A stretch of 64,000 bases of DNA from Maribacter stanieri (GTDB taxonomy: Bacteria > Bacteroidota > Bacteroidia > Flavobacteriales > Flavobacteriaceae). Of this stretch, positions 39,093-48,070 are shown piece by piece (within the stretch, counting starts at the first letter, position 1; the number at the start of each line of letters is the position of its first letter). A program made the position numbers and the translations under genes. The notes below the pieces were generated by a model that was not told the DNA's origin, made no database searches, and saw only the letters and a program-made list of their open reading frames with translations. The stretch is taken from positions 1,847,856 through 1,911,855 of the forward strand of contig NZ_FOYX01000001.1 of NCBI RefSeq assembly GCF_900112245.1, given 5' to 3'.

Positions 39093-40109
39093 ATGAAAAA
39101 TTTACTTACTTGTGTTTTTCTTGGAACTTGTATAACGGCTACCGCACAAGCAGACTTTAATAATGTGCTATCAGCAGGCGTAGAGGATGCAGAAAGATTT
39201 ACTACCGATTATATGGAACCACTCTCTGAAAGTGTGGTGTATAGTATTTCTACAGGATGGTACAATACGGCCGATGCAAAACCTTTAGGTGGGTTTGAAA
39301 TCTCGATAGTTGGAAATATCACTGGTTTTAAAAATAAAGAGGATAAGAAGACTTTTCTTTTAGATCCAAATGATTATGAGAATCTAGATTTTGTTGATAA
39401 TCCAGGTGTGGCAAGAGAGGTTTCTACTGCATTAGGTGATATTTCAGGAACAGAAATGTTCGTTGAAGGAGAAGTATTGGGTGTTACGGTTCGAGAGACG
39501 TTTGAATTACCATCAGGATTAGCTGGTGAAGATATTAATTTCGTTCCATCAGGCTATGTGCAAGCAAGTGTAGGCTTGATAAAAGGGATAGAGATAAAAG
39601 CAAGATTTCTTCCTAAAATGGAATACGAGGATGCTTCAATAGGTTTATACGGAATTGGTATTCAACATGATATTACCAAATTATTGCCTGCAGATAAAAT
39701 TTTACCTGTTGCTATTTCTGCAGTTATTGGGTACACTAATATTAGTGGTGATTATGACCTGACCAATGCAAGGCTAATAGATGGAGAAAATCAGCGAATA
39801 GAGGCACAGATTAATAGTTGGGTATTTGGTGGCGTAGTTTCAACTAAACTCCCAATAATTAATTTCTATGGCGGTGTTAATTATATTACAGGAAAATCTG
39901 TTACTGATGTTCTTGGAACTTATAGGGTAACGAGTGGTCCTTTTGCATCAGAAACCTATGTAGATCCTTTTTCTATAACCAAGAAGGTGAGTGGTGTAAC
40001 CGGTACTTTAGGTACTAAACTAAAATTAGGTTTTTTTAGGCTGAACGCTGAATATAATTTAGGAGAGTTTAATACTGCAACCGTAGGTATTAATTTCGGT
40101 TTTAGATAA
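39093..40109 (+). CDS. DUF6588-family exported beta-barrel-like protein
   Basis: A 338-residue protein with signal peptide MKNLLTCVFLGTCITATAQ and a DUF6588-type domain. The opening ADFNNVLSAGVEDAERFTTDYMEPL is typical, followed by repeated amphipathic strands ending LGEFNTATVGINFGFR. The C-terminal aromatic strand and strand periodicity suggest an outer-membrane barrel. No function is established. It lies directly after the gyrB terminator and before its own terminator. Confidence 0.87.
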   Translation: MKNLLTCVFLGTCITATAQADFNNVLSAGVEDAERFTTDYMEPLSESVVYSISTGWYNTADAKPLGGFEISIVGNITGFKNKEDKKTFLLDPNDYENLDFVDNPGVAREVSTALGDISGTEMFVEGEVLGVTVRETFELPSGLAGEDINFVPSGYVQASVGLIKGIEIKARFLPKMEYEDASIGLYGIGIQHDITKLLPADKILPVAISAVIGYTNISGDYDLTNARLIDGENQRIEAQINSWVFGGVVSTKLPIINFYGGVNYITGKSVTDVLGTYRVTSGPFASETYVDPFSITKKVSGVTGTLGTKLKLGFFRLNAEYNLGEFNTATVGINFGFR

Positions 40110-40126
40110 AGACAAGTTATAAATTT

Positions 40127-40173
40127 AAAAAGGTCCGATAGAAATTATCTCTAATTCCGTCGGACCTTTTTTT
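40127..40173 (+). terminator. Terminator of the DUF6588 gene
   Basis: A 12-bp stem (40127-40138 with 40160-40171) with an unusually long 21-base loop, followed by Ts. Confidence 0.75.
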
Positions 40174-40234
40174 GTGCTTTAAATAAGCGTAGGTAATACT
40201 TTTTAAAAGCTAAGTTAGAACAACAATGGGTATA

Positions 40235-40270
40235 AAAAAGACTGCCCAGATCCCTCCGGACAGCCTTTTT
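40235..40270 (-). terminator. Terminator of the small lipoprotein gene
   Basis: On the minus strand, AAAAAGGCTGTCC pairs imperfectly (two mismatches) with GGGCAGTCTTTTT and is followed by a T-run. It lies 22 bases after the lipoprotein stop. Confidence 0.6.
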
Positions 40271-40292
40271 CCCATGGCCCTGTTAAAATCGT

Positions 40293-40670
40293 TTATTCCC
40301 TTATAGCCAATGTAGCACCATCTTTCTTTAGAAGATAGAATCCATCTTCAGTAGCTTTAATGGTAATTACATTGTTGGGCTTGCCGTCAAGACCTTTATA
40401 CTCTACAGTATAAATATCGTCTTGCTTGGACCAGTTGAAATCTGTTTTTAAGGTAATGGTATTGCCGTCAATTTCATGATATCTTCCTAAGAACACATCA
40501 TTGAAAATCCATTCTTTACGTACGGTTTGTTTCGCAGAATTTTCTGTTGTAATAGTGTTAGATTGAGACCATATCCCAATAATGGGGTCGGTATTCTGTT
40601 CTATCCTAGAACAGTTTGCAAGCAACACTATGGCACAAATGGCCAACAAAGAGAGGAACTTCTTAGTCAT
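40293..40670 (-). CDS. Small lipoprotein, lipocalin-like
   Basis: A 125-residue protein with lipoprotein signal MTKKFLSLLAICAIVLLANC (Cys20). The mature part opens DPIIGIWSQSNTI and is a compact all-beta domain (WIFNDVFLGRYHEI, DIYTVEYKGLDG, GFYLLKKDGATLAI). The GxW near the first strand recalls lipocalin-like domains common in Bacteroidota lipoproteins. The ligand is unknown. It is divergent from mdh. Confidence 0.82.
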   Translation of the reverse strand: MTKKFLSLLAICAIVLLANCSRIEQNTDPIIGIWSQSNTITTENSAKQTVRKEWIFNDVFLGRYHEIDGNTITLKTDFNWSKQDDIYTVEYKGLDGKPNNVITIKATEDGFYLLKKDGATLAIRE

Positions 40671-40883
40671 AAGTAGGTTAATTTAATTTTGGATTTGGGA
40701 TCCACAGTTATTAACGTGATGAATTTTGTGTTATTACTTTAATTCGACGTATGGTAACTATTTGACGATTTCTTCGTTAAAGCGCAATTTTTTTTAACAA
40801 GACGTGTATTTTATCGATGTTTTTTAGGGCTTTCAAGAGTAATTAAATCACAGGTCCGATAGCATATTTTATCAATAAATACC

Positions 40884-40891
40884 TATTTTTG
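40884..40891 (+). promoter_or_regulatory. -7 element of mdh
   Basis: TATTTTTG is an exact TAnnTTTG match, 69 bases before the mdh ATG. It implies a leader of roughly 65 nucleotides. No clear -33 TTG was found. Confidence 0.4.
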
Positions 40892-40960
40892 GAGTGAAAA
40901 TTCAATAAACATAGGGTGGGCGTTCCATTTTATATATAATAATTCATAAAATAAGAATAA

Positions 40961-41887
40961 ATGAAAGTTACAGTTGTAGGTGCTGGTGCAGTAGGTGCTA
41001 GTTGTGCAGAATACATTGCCATTAAAGATTTTGCGTCAGAGGTGGTTATTTTGGATATTAAAGAAGGTTATGCTGAAGGTAAGGCTATGGATTTGATGCA
41101 GACAGCATCATTGATGGGGTTTGATACTAAAATCTCGGGTAGTACTAATGATTATGCTAAAACTGCCGATAGCCATATTGCTGTAATTACCTCTGGTATT
41201 CCAAGAAAACCAGGAATGACTAGAGAAGAATTAATAGGTATTAATGCAGGTATCGTAAAAACAGTATCAAGCAACCTTTTAAAGCATTCTCCAAATGTTA
41301 TCATTATTGTTGTAAGTAACCCTATGGATACTATGACATATTTGGTACATAAGACTACTGGTTTGCCTAAAAATAGAATTATAGGTATGGGTGGTGCTTT
41401 AGATAGCGCACGTTTTAAATATCGTTTAGCAGAAGCAATGGAAGCTCCTATTTCTGATATTGACGGTATGGTAATAGGTGGTCATAGTGATACTGGTATG
41501 GTGCCATTAACATCTCATGCAACTAGAAACAGTATTCGTGTTTCTGAGTTCTTGTCAGAAGATAGATTGCAACAAGTTGCAGACGATACTAAAGTAGGTG
41601 GGGCAACTTTAACCAAATTATTAGGTACAAGTGCATGGTACGCGCCAGGTGCTGCAGTTTCTTCTATGGTACAGGCAATTGCATGTGATCAGAAGAAAAT
41701 GTTTCCTTGTTCAACAATGTTAGATGGTGAATATGGCTTAAATGATATCTGTATTGGTGTTCCAGTAATTTTAGGAAAAGACGGAATTGAAAAAATAATA
41801 GATATTCCTCTTAGTGATGCTGAAAAAGCAAAAATGAAAGAGAGTGCCGCTGGAGTTTCTAAAACAAACGGACTTTTAGAGTTGTAG
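40961..41887 (+). CDS. mdh: Malate dehydrogenase
   Basis: A 308-residue NAD-dependent dehydrogenase of the LDH-like MDH group, interconverting malate and oxaloacetate in the TCA cycle. The dinucleotide-binding motif is VVGAGAVGASCAEYIA. The substrate-loop arginines are in SGIPRKPGMTREELI, where Arg marks MDH rather than LDH specificity. The catalytic His is in GGHSDTGMVPL, and NPMDTMTYLVHKTTGLP is conserved. Monocistronic with a clear terminator. Confidence 0.96.
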   Translation: MKVTVVGAGAVGASCAEYIAIKDFASEVVILDIKEGYAEGKAMDLMQTASLMGFDTKISGSTNDYAKTADSHIAVITSGIPRKPGMTREELIGINAGIVKTVSSNLLKHSPNVIIIVVSNPMDTMTYLVHKTTGLPKNRIIGMGGALDSARFKYRLAEAMEAPISDIDGMVIGGHSDTGMVPLTSHATRNSIRVSEFLSEDRLQQVADDTKVGGATLTKLLGTSAWYAPGAAVSSMVQAIACDQKKMFPCSTMLDGEYGLNDICIGVPVILGKDGIEKIIDIPLSDAEKAKMKESAAGVSKTNGLLEL

Positions 41888-41909
41888 TTCATATACTCAT
41901 ATATAATAA

Positions 41910-41946
41910 GAAGCCTTTATAGTTCAACTATAAAGGCTTCCTTTTT
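41910..41946 (+). terminator. Terminator of mdh
   Basis: A 13-bp perfect stem (41910-41922 with 41928-41940) around TTCAA, followed by CTTTTT. Confidence 0.87.
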
Positions 41947-42025
41947 GTAAGAGGTTGAGCTTTAGAAATATTTATATTGTAGAAAATAGACTACCTAGTA
42001 TAATCTTTCTTTTTATATTTGCCGC

Positions 42026-42643
42026 ATGAATGCAAAATGGTGCGTAAGTACTTTAATTATTATTCTAGCCTTATTCGGGCTAAGTCAAGAGCAATCAAAG
42101 GCTTCTAATCAACAAATTGTATTACAATTTACTGATGTAGAATTAGCTTCAGAAAGTGCTCATGATGATGTTTTGGCAGCTATAACCAAGAAGTTGCAAG
42201 TATTGGGTGTTGATGCTATTGAAATCATAGAAAATGATGGCAGACAACTAAGTATTCGTTATTATAGTGATGTTGATGCAATAAGAGTTGAAGAGTTTCT
42301 TTCTCAAGAAGACCAACTGTCATTAACAAATGAAGATGAATTTCCTTCAGATTACCCAAATGAACAACTTCCGGAAAAATATAACCTAGTAGTATCGGAT
42401 CTTCATCAGCAAGCTGAGGGAGGATTTAAGTTACAAGCAAATCTTGTTTTAATTCAAAAGCAAGACTATAGTAGATTTTATAGCCCGGTAACTCTACATT
42501 ATAACAATACAATTGTTTTTAAACAAGAAACTGTTGTTAATGTAGCTTTTAAGATTAATAGAAACATTGCAATTGCAATAGATAATACTTCACCAATTAT
42601 TCCAGAAGTTAGGGCAGGACCTAATGTTTATGGGAATAGCTAA
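42026..42643 (+). CDS. Hypothetical exported protein preceding secDF, with SecD-head-like region
   Basis: A 205-residue protein with signal peptide or anchor MNAKWCVSTLIIILALFGLSQ. Residues about 45-95 (AAITKKLQVLGVDAIEI, GRQLSIRYYSDVDAIRVEEFL) follow the same helix, beta strand and helix pattern as the SecD P1 head of the next gene (VLRERIDGFGVTQPNI, GRILVELPGARDIARAQDLL). The remaining C-terminal half is unrecognised. It is encoded 108 bp upstream of secDF in the same direction, so a periplasmic accessory of the Sec holotranslocon is a reasonable but unproven reading. Confidence 0.8.
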   Translation: MNAKWCVSTLIIILALFGLSQEQSKASNQQIVLQFTDVELASESAHDDVLAAITKKLQVLGVDAIEIIENDGRQLSIRYYSDVDAIRVEEFLSQEDQLSLTNEDEFPSDYPNEQLPEKYNLVVSDLHQQAEGGFKLQANLVLIQKQDYSRFYSPVTLHYNNTIVFKQETVVNVAFKINRNIAIAIDNTSPIIPEVRAGPNVYGNS

Positions 42644-42671
42644 TTCCGCTAAAAATTTCACTAAGGAACGT

Positions 42672-42694
42672 AATTACTTTGCGTAAAAGTAATT
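42672..42694 (+). promoter_or_regulatory. 9-bp inverted repeat before secDF
   Basis: AATTACTTT (42672-42680) and AAAGTAATT (42686-42694) are perfect arms with a 5-base loop, followed by TGTTTT. It could be a weak terminator/attenuator or an operator in the secDF leader. Confidence 0.4.
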
Positions 42695-42751
42695 TGTTTT
42701 AGATTTTAAAAATATTCAAAACAATAATCAACATAAATTAAATTATTACAA

Positions 42752-45721
42752 ATGCAAAACAAAGGACTTATAAAGCTTTTTGCTTTATTATTTGGGTTAG
42801 TTAGTATCTACCAGCTATCCTATACTTTCATAACAAGTAAAGTAGAAAAAGAGGCGAATGTCTTTGCTGCAAGCCGTGTTTCGGAAGCAGAAGATGGTTA
42901 TATAGCGCAAAGAGAAATTGTAGCTGCAAACTACCTAGATTCAATTGGTAACAATACCATTTTAGGGTATACTAATTATCATGAAGCAAAAAAGAAGGAA
43001 TTAAATAAAGGTCTTGACCTTAAAGGTGGTATCAACGTAACGTTACAGATTTCTATTAAGGATATCCTTAAAGGTTTGGCTAACAATACAAAAAGCCCAG
43101 TTTTTAATAAAGCATTGGCTGATGCAGATGTTGCTTCTAAAAGTAGTGATGATACATATATCGATTTGTTTTTTGAAGCTTTCGATAAGATTAAGGGAGA
43201 AACTAAATTAGCTTCACCAGATATCTTCGCAAACAAAGGTCTTAGTGATGAAATTAATTTTCAAATGTCTGATGATGAGGTTAAGCCTATCATCCGTAGA
43301 AAAATAGATGAGTCTATAGTTTCTGCTTTTGAAGTACTAAGAGAACGTATAGATGGTTTTGGTGTTACCCAACCAAATATTCAAAGAGAAGGAAATTCTG
43401 GTCGTATTTTGGTTGAATTACCAGGTGCTAGAGATATCGCTCGTGCACAAGACTTATTATCAAGTACTGCTCAATTAGAATTTTGGGAAACATACAAACA
43501 GAGCAATACAAGTTTTAGTACTTTTCTTATTCAAGCAAACGAAAAATTAAAGACGATTGTTGAGGTTAAGCAACCGGAACAAGTTAAAGAGGAAACAGAA
43601 TTAGATTCGTTATTATCTGATGTATCTGCAGATTCTTTAGATTTAGCTACTCAAGTAAATCCGTTATACGAATTATTGATTCCTGCTAACCCAGGAAGTA
43701 ATGCAATGTTTCGTGCTGCTATTAAAGATACGGCAACAATTGGCTCGTACTTAAGAATGCCAGAAATTAGAAGGTTGTTGCCTGCTGATATTCAGTTTAC
43801 AAAATTTGTATGGGAAAGACCATCAACTGAAGATACCGAAGTAATAGATTTATATGCTTTAAAATCAAATCGTGATGGTACGCCAAGAATTAGTGGTGAT
43901 GTAGTTAGTGATGCTAGAGCAGATTTCGATCAGTTCAGCAAGCCAGCTGTTTCTATGACCATGAATACTAAAGGTGCCAAAGAATGGGAAAAATTAACTG
44001 GTGATGCATATACTAACCAAACTGGTATTGCTATTGTTTTAGATAACAAGGTATATACTGCTCCTGGTGTTTCTTCAGGTCCTATCTCTGGTGGTCGTTC
44101 AGAAATTACGGGTGACTTTACAGTAAATGAAACTAAAGATATTTCTAACGTACTAAGAGCTGGTAAACTTCCTGCTTCTGCAGAGATTATTCAATCAGAA
44201 ATTGTTGGTCCTTCTTTAGGACAAGAAGCTATTGACAGTGGTTTTATGTCTTTCTTGATTGCTATGGCAATCGTGCTTTTATGGATGATCGCATACTACG
44301 GTAAGGCTGGTGTTTTTGCAGATGTCGCTTTGTTATTGAACATCTTATTGATTTTTGGTGTGTTAACTAGCTTAAATGCGGTATTAACATTACCTGGTAT
44401 TGCAGGTATCGTTTTAACTATTGGTATGTCGGTGGATGCTAACGTACTGATCTTTGAGCGTATTAAAGAAGAATTGGCTAAGGGTAAAGGCAAGAGTCAA
44501 GCGGTTGCTGATGGTTTTGGTAATGCATTGTCCTCTATTTTAGATGCGAACATTACAACTGGTTTAACTGCAATTATCTTATTCATTTTTGGTTCAGGAC
44601 CAATTAAAGGTTTCGCAACTACATTATTAATAGGTATTATAACATCTCTATTTACAGCAATATTCATCACTCGTTTATTAGTTGATTGGTATATTGGAGG
44701 AAAAGGTAGAAGCTTAGATTTCTCTACAGCTATCACTAAAAATCTTTTCAAAGGAATCAATATCGATTTCTTGGTAAAAAGAAAGATAGCTTATGTACTT
44801 TCTGGTATACTAGTAGCTGTTGGTTTGTTTTCTTTGTTATTCGGACCTGGATTACAAAAAGGTGTAGATTTCATCGGTGGTCGTTCTTATACAGTTCGTT
44901 TTGAACAAGCGGTTAATCCTTCTGAAATAGCATCTGAATTAAATACTGTATTTGGTAGTGGTACAAACGTGAAAACTTACGGTGAATCTAACCAAGTAAA
45001 AATTACTACACCTTATAAAGTAGATGTTGAAGGTATTGAAGTTGACACTGAAATTCAGGATAAATTATACGCATCTCTTCAAAAGTACTTGCCAGATGGT
45101 ATTAGTAAAGAAGCTTTTAAACTAGGTGGTGTAGATGCTGAAGCTGTTGGTATTTTGGCATCGGTTAAGGTTGGTCCTACGATTGCAGATGATATTCAGA
45201 AAAATGCGTTTTTAGCTATTTTAGGTTCATTGGCAGTAGTATTCCTATATATCTTATTTAGATTTAGAAGATGGCAATTCTCATTGGGTGCTGTAATTGC
45301 AGTATTCCATGATGTATTGATAGTACTAGGAGTGTTCTCTATATTTGGTAAATTAATGCCATTTAATATGGAAATTGATCAAGCATTTATAGCGGCGATT
45401 CTTACCGTAATCGGGTACTCATTGAATGATACCGTGGTTGTGTTTGACCGTATTCGTGAGACATTGGCAGAACGTGGCTGGAAAGGTGGTTCAAATATCA
45501 ATTACGCTATAAACAGTACGTTGAGTAGAACATTAAATACTTCGTTAACTACCTTGGTAGTATTATTGGCTATCTTCATTTTTGGAGGAGAGTCATTAAG
45601 AGGATTTATGTTTGCAATGATCGTTGGTGTAGTTGTAGGTACATACTCATCGGTGTTTATTGCAACTCCTGTAATGTTCGATGCATTAAGCAAGAAAATT
45701 ACTTCTGGAAAACAAGAATAG
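42752..45721 (+). CDS. secDF: Protein translocase subunit SecDF (fused)
   Basis: A 989-residue fusion of SecD and SecF, the proton-driven helper of the Sec translocon. The SecD half has TM1 (LIKLFALLFGLVSIYQLSY), DLKGGINVTLQI, the P1 head (VLRERIDGFGVTQPN) and the TM4-6 region GIAGIVLTIGMSVDANVLIFERIKEEL. The SecF half begins about residue 670, with GVDFIGGRSYTVRF and later GYSLNDTVVVFDRIRETL. The proton-path Asp and Arg motifs are present. Fused SecDF is usual in Bacteroidota. A terminator follows. Confidence 0.97.
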   Translation: MQNKGLIKLFALLFGLVSIYQLSYTFITSKVEKEANVFAASRVSEAEDGYIAQREIVAANYLDSIGNNTILGYTNYHEAKKKELNKGLDLKGGINVTLQISIKDILKGLANNTKSPVFNKALADADVASKSSDDTYIDLFFEAFDKIKGETKLASPDIFANKGLSDEINFQMSDDEVKPIIRRKIDESIVSAFEVLRERIDGFGVTQPNIQREGNSGRILVELPGARDIARAQDLLSSTAQLEFWETYKQSNTSFSTFLIQANEKLKTIVEVKQPEQVKEETELDSLLSDVSADSLDLATQVNPLYELLIPANPGSNAMFRAAIKDTATIGSYLRMPEIRRLLPADIQFTKFVWERPSTEDTEVIDLYALKSNRDGTPRISGDVVSDARADFDQFSKPAVSMTMNTKGAKEWEKLTGDAYTNQTGIAIVLDNKVYTAPGVSSGPISGGRSEITGDFTVNETKDISNVLRAGKLPASAEIIQSEIVGPSLGQEAIDSGFMSFLIAMAIVLLWMIAYYGKAGVFADVALLLNILLIFGVLTSLNAVLTLPGIAGIVLTIGMSVDANVLIFERIKEELAKGKGKSQAVADGFGNALSSILDANITTGLTAIILFIFGSGPIKGFATTLLIGIITSLFTAIFITRLLVDWYIGGKGRSLDFSTAITKNLFKGINIDFLVKRKIAYVLSGILVAVGLFSLLFGPGLQKGVDFIGGRSYTVRFEQAVNPSEIASELNTVFGSGTNVKTYGESNQVKITTPYKVDVEGIEVDTEIQDKLYASLQKYLPDGISKEAFKLGGVDAEAVGILASVKVGPTIADDIQKNAFLAILGSLAVVFLYILFRFRRWQFSLGAVIAVFHDVLIVLGVFSIFGKLMPFNMEIDQAFIAAILTVIGYSLNDTVVVFDRIRETLAERGWKGGSNINYAINSTLSRTLNTSLTTLVVLLAIFIFGGESLRGFMFAMIVGVVVGTYSSVFIATPVMFDALSKKITSGKQE

Positions 45722-45740
45722 ATACAACTAACTCAAGCAG

Positions 45741-45772
45741 AAAAAGCCGTTCAGAAATGAACGGCTTTTTTT
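45741..45772. terminator. Bidirectional terminator secDF/ABC gene
   Basis: A 13-bp perfect stem (45741-45753 with 45758-45770) around a GAAA tetraloop, with T-run, between convergent genes. Confidence 0.87.
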
Positions 45773-45789
45773 ATTTTTATAATATGAGA

Positions 45790-47016
45790 TTAAATTATTT
45801 TACCCAAAGATCCATTTTCACTGGGTATAAGGTTTAAAATCCGTTTGGGTTTTAGACCTTTTTCTTTTCTATGGGAAACAAAGATTATAGCGGTATCTGT
45901 TTCTTCTGAGAATTTATTGACCAATGCAACCAATAAAGCAGCTGAATCATCATCCATACCTGCCGTTGGTTCATCTAAGATTAAAATTGGTGGTCTTTTT
46001 ACCATAGCACGGGCTGTCATAACCAATCTTTGCTTACCTGTAGATAAGGTATTAAAATATGCATTCTTTAAGGCATGTAGGTCTAGTAAGGTTAGCCACT
46101 GCTTCACAATTCTTTTTTGTAATTCTGTTGGTATCGTATAGAGTCCTACAGAGTCCGTTAATCCAGAGATAAGCATATTTTCTATAGAGTGCCTGCCGTT
46201 GAATTTATTGGTCATTGCAGGAGCGTAATAACCGATTTTGTTTTTAATATCCCAAACACTTTCTCCGCTTCCTTTCTTGTTTCCGAAGAGATAAATATCT
46301 TGCCCAAATGCTTTTGGGTTGTCTCCAAAAATCATGGAAAGAATGGTAGATTTTCCACTACCATTAGTACCAGATAGTTGCCAGAAATCACCTTTGTTAA
46401 TTGTCCAATTAATATTGTTTAATATTCTTATCTCTCCGTAAGCGACATTTACATTTTTGAAATTGATTAATGGATTTTGAAAACCGGAATATGTTGTTAT
46501 AGCATTTGGAATGCTAACTTGGCTAAAGGCTTCAATTGAAGAGTTTTCGTTAAATTCTATATTTTTAATAACAGAAAATTCATCCTTATCAAGTTTTCCA
46601 TAGTTGTTTATAAATGAAAGAGTGTCTGCCTTGCGACTTGCTAATAGAATAAACGAAATATAAGAAGAGTGAGATTTAAGGATATCTTTTAGTTGCGCTT
46701 GGAAAGTTATATCTAAATTATCAAAAGGGTTATCTAATATTATATAATCAGGGTTTTTACTTAGTAAATGATGTAATAAAGCTCTTTTTTGTTCACCACT
46801 AGACATGCTCTCAAGAGATTGATGCGCAGTACTAATAATTTTTTTATCATGCTTATCTTCTTCATCAATAAGTTTTTCTAAAGTAAAAGGGGAGAATAAT
46901 TTTCCCGTTTTATTTTCAAATTCAAGAAAATTTATAGGCATTTTCCCTTTTTGAAAATTTTTTAAAAAACCTTTCTTGTTAGAGTTATTATCTAAATATA
47001 TTACCCAATGATTCAT
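45790..47016 (-). CDS. Tandem-domain ABC ATPase (ModF-like) with degenerate first domain
   Basis: A 408-residue soluble protein. The C-terminal ABC domain (about 185-408) is complete: Walker A SGTNGSGKSTIL, signature LSTGKQRLVMTARAM, Walker B PILILDEPTAGMD, and switch His in FVSHRKEKG. The N-terminal half keeps a signature (MSSGEQKRALLHHL) and Walker B (YIILDNPFDNLD), but its first ~60 residues show no Walker A P-loop. The layout is that of ModF/photorepair-type proteins with one catalytic site lost. No membrane partner is adjacent. Its ATG immediately follows the GNAT stop (TAAATG), so the two are coupled. Confidence 0.85.
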   Translation of the reverse strand: MNHWVIYLDNNSNKKGFLKNFQKGKMPINFLEFENKTGKLFSPFTLEKLIDEEDKHDKKIISTAHQSLESMSSGEQKRALLHHLLSKNPDYIILDNPFDNLDITFQAQLKDILKSHSSYISFILLASRKADTLSFINNYGKLDKDEFSVIKNIEFNENSSIEAFSQVSIPNAITTYSGFQNPLINFKNVNVAYGEIRILNNINWTINKGDFWQLSGTNGSGKSTILSMIFGDNPKAFGQDIYLFGNKKGSGESVWDIKNKIGYYAPAMTNKFNGRHSIENMLISGLTDSVGLYTIPTELQKRIVKQWLTLLDLHALKNAYFNTLSTGKQRLVMTARAMVKRPPILILDEPTAGMDDDSAALLVALVNKFSEETDTAIIFVSHRKEKGLKPKRILNLIPSENGSLGKII

Positions 47017-47538
47017 TTATGCATGTATTCTAAAAATATGAACTTCGTTGTTGTGGTAGGTGGTTGTAAAGTCTAAAAACATTCCGTTTTTTAAGGCTGT
47101 CTTTTGCGAGGGGATATTATTGATCTGAATAATAGAAATTAGGCTTTTCGCCCATTGTTTTTCAAAAGCTACCAATTTGCATTTTTCTGCGGCTTCAAAA
47201 GCAAAACCTTGCCTCCAGAATTTTGGAAGAATGGAATAGCCTATTTCTAACTCTTGTTTATCATCTACTTGTTGTACCAATAAACCGCAAAGCCCAACCA
47301 AAGTGTTGGTATTCTTTAAAAATAGTGCGTTCATTCCGCCTAAATTTTCATTGTAGCGCTCAAAGATTCTGTCAAATTGTTTTTGACAGGCTACTTTAGG
47401 GTCTTTTGGTAAACCAGACCAATATTGACTACTTAAAGGTTCTTTGTGAAATGGAAGCCACTTTTCAAAATCAGCTGGTTGTACTTTTTTAAAAAGTAAC
47501 CGTTCAGATTCTTCACTGGTCAATAAGTATGCTGACAT
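47017..47538 (-). CDS. GNAT-family N-acetyltransferase (RimJ/RimL type)
   Basis: A 173-residue acetyltransferase. It has an N-terminal LLFKKVQPADFEKWLPF strand-helix, NTLVGLCGLL and the acetyl-CoA segment EIGYSILPKFWRQGFAFEAAEKC (Q/RxxGxG/A equivalent RQGFAFE). The C-terminal INNIPSQKTALKNGMFLDF matches the usual N..S..v.eK.GM motif. The acceptor is unknown. It is the first gene of a pair with the tandem ABC ATPase, abutting without a gap. Confidence 0.9.
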   Translation of the reverse strand: MSAYLLTSEESERLLFKKVQPADFEKWLPFHKEPLSSQYWSGLPKDPKVACQKQFDRIFERYNENLGGMNALFLKNTNTLVGLCGLLVQQVDDKQELEIGYSILPKFWRQGFAFEAAEKCKLVAFEKQWAKSLISIIQINNIPSQKTALKNGMFLDFTTTYHNNEVHIFRIHA

Positions 47539-47575
47539 TGTTGTAGTAAATAAGATAAGTAGAGGAACGCTGGGG

Positions 47576-48070
47576 CTACTTTCTATTGAAACTTATGCTA
47601 TCACCTATAGATAGCCCCAATTCTTGCGCTAAACCACTATTAACTTCGAGTACGTATTTTATAGGAACTTGTGACGATAACCCGTTTTCGTTTAATGGTT
47701 GTGCATTTTCTTGAAAACTGGCGATCCTTTGGTTTTCTTTTATATAAATAATATCTAAAGGGAACTCTGTATTCTTCATATAAAAAGAATGCATAGATTC
47801 ATCTGGAAAAATAAACAGCATTCCTTGATTATTTTTCATTCCCTTTCTGTACATAAGTCCCGTTTGGGTCTCATATTCAGTTTCTGCAAATTCAATATTG
47901 AATTTAGTTTTTACGGTGTCGCTAGCATTTAAGTAAACGGTTAAGTCCCCTTCATGCGTGAATTCAATATTTTGAGTAGCTATAGTTTTTTTAGAATCTT
48001 CTTTACAAGAAAAAACTAGCATTGACAATGTTATTATAAAAACCCAGCTCTTGTTGATTTTATTAAACAT
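47576..48070 (-). CDS. DUF192 lipoprotein
   Basis: A 164-residue protein. The lipoprotein signal is MFNKINKSWVFIITLSMLVFSC. The DUF192 domain carries ETQTGLMYRKGMKNNQGMLFIF, MHSFYMKNTEFPLDIIYI and KYVLEVNSGLAQELGLSIGD. DUF192 is a small beta-barrel domain of unknown function, usually exported. The start at 48070 (ATG) overlaps the TAA of lgt by one base (TAATG), indicating translational coupling. The longer frame upstream only reads through lgt in another frame. Confidence 0.92.
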   Translation of the reverse strand: MFNKINKSWVFIITLSMLVFSCKEDSKKTIATQNIEFTHEGDLTVYLNASDTVKTKFNIEFAETEYETQTGLMYRKGMKNNQGMLFIFPDESMHSFYMKNTEFPLDIIYIKENQRIASFQENAQPLNENGLSSQVPIKYVLEVNSGLAQELGLSIGDSISFNRK

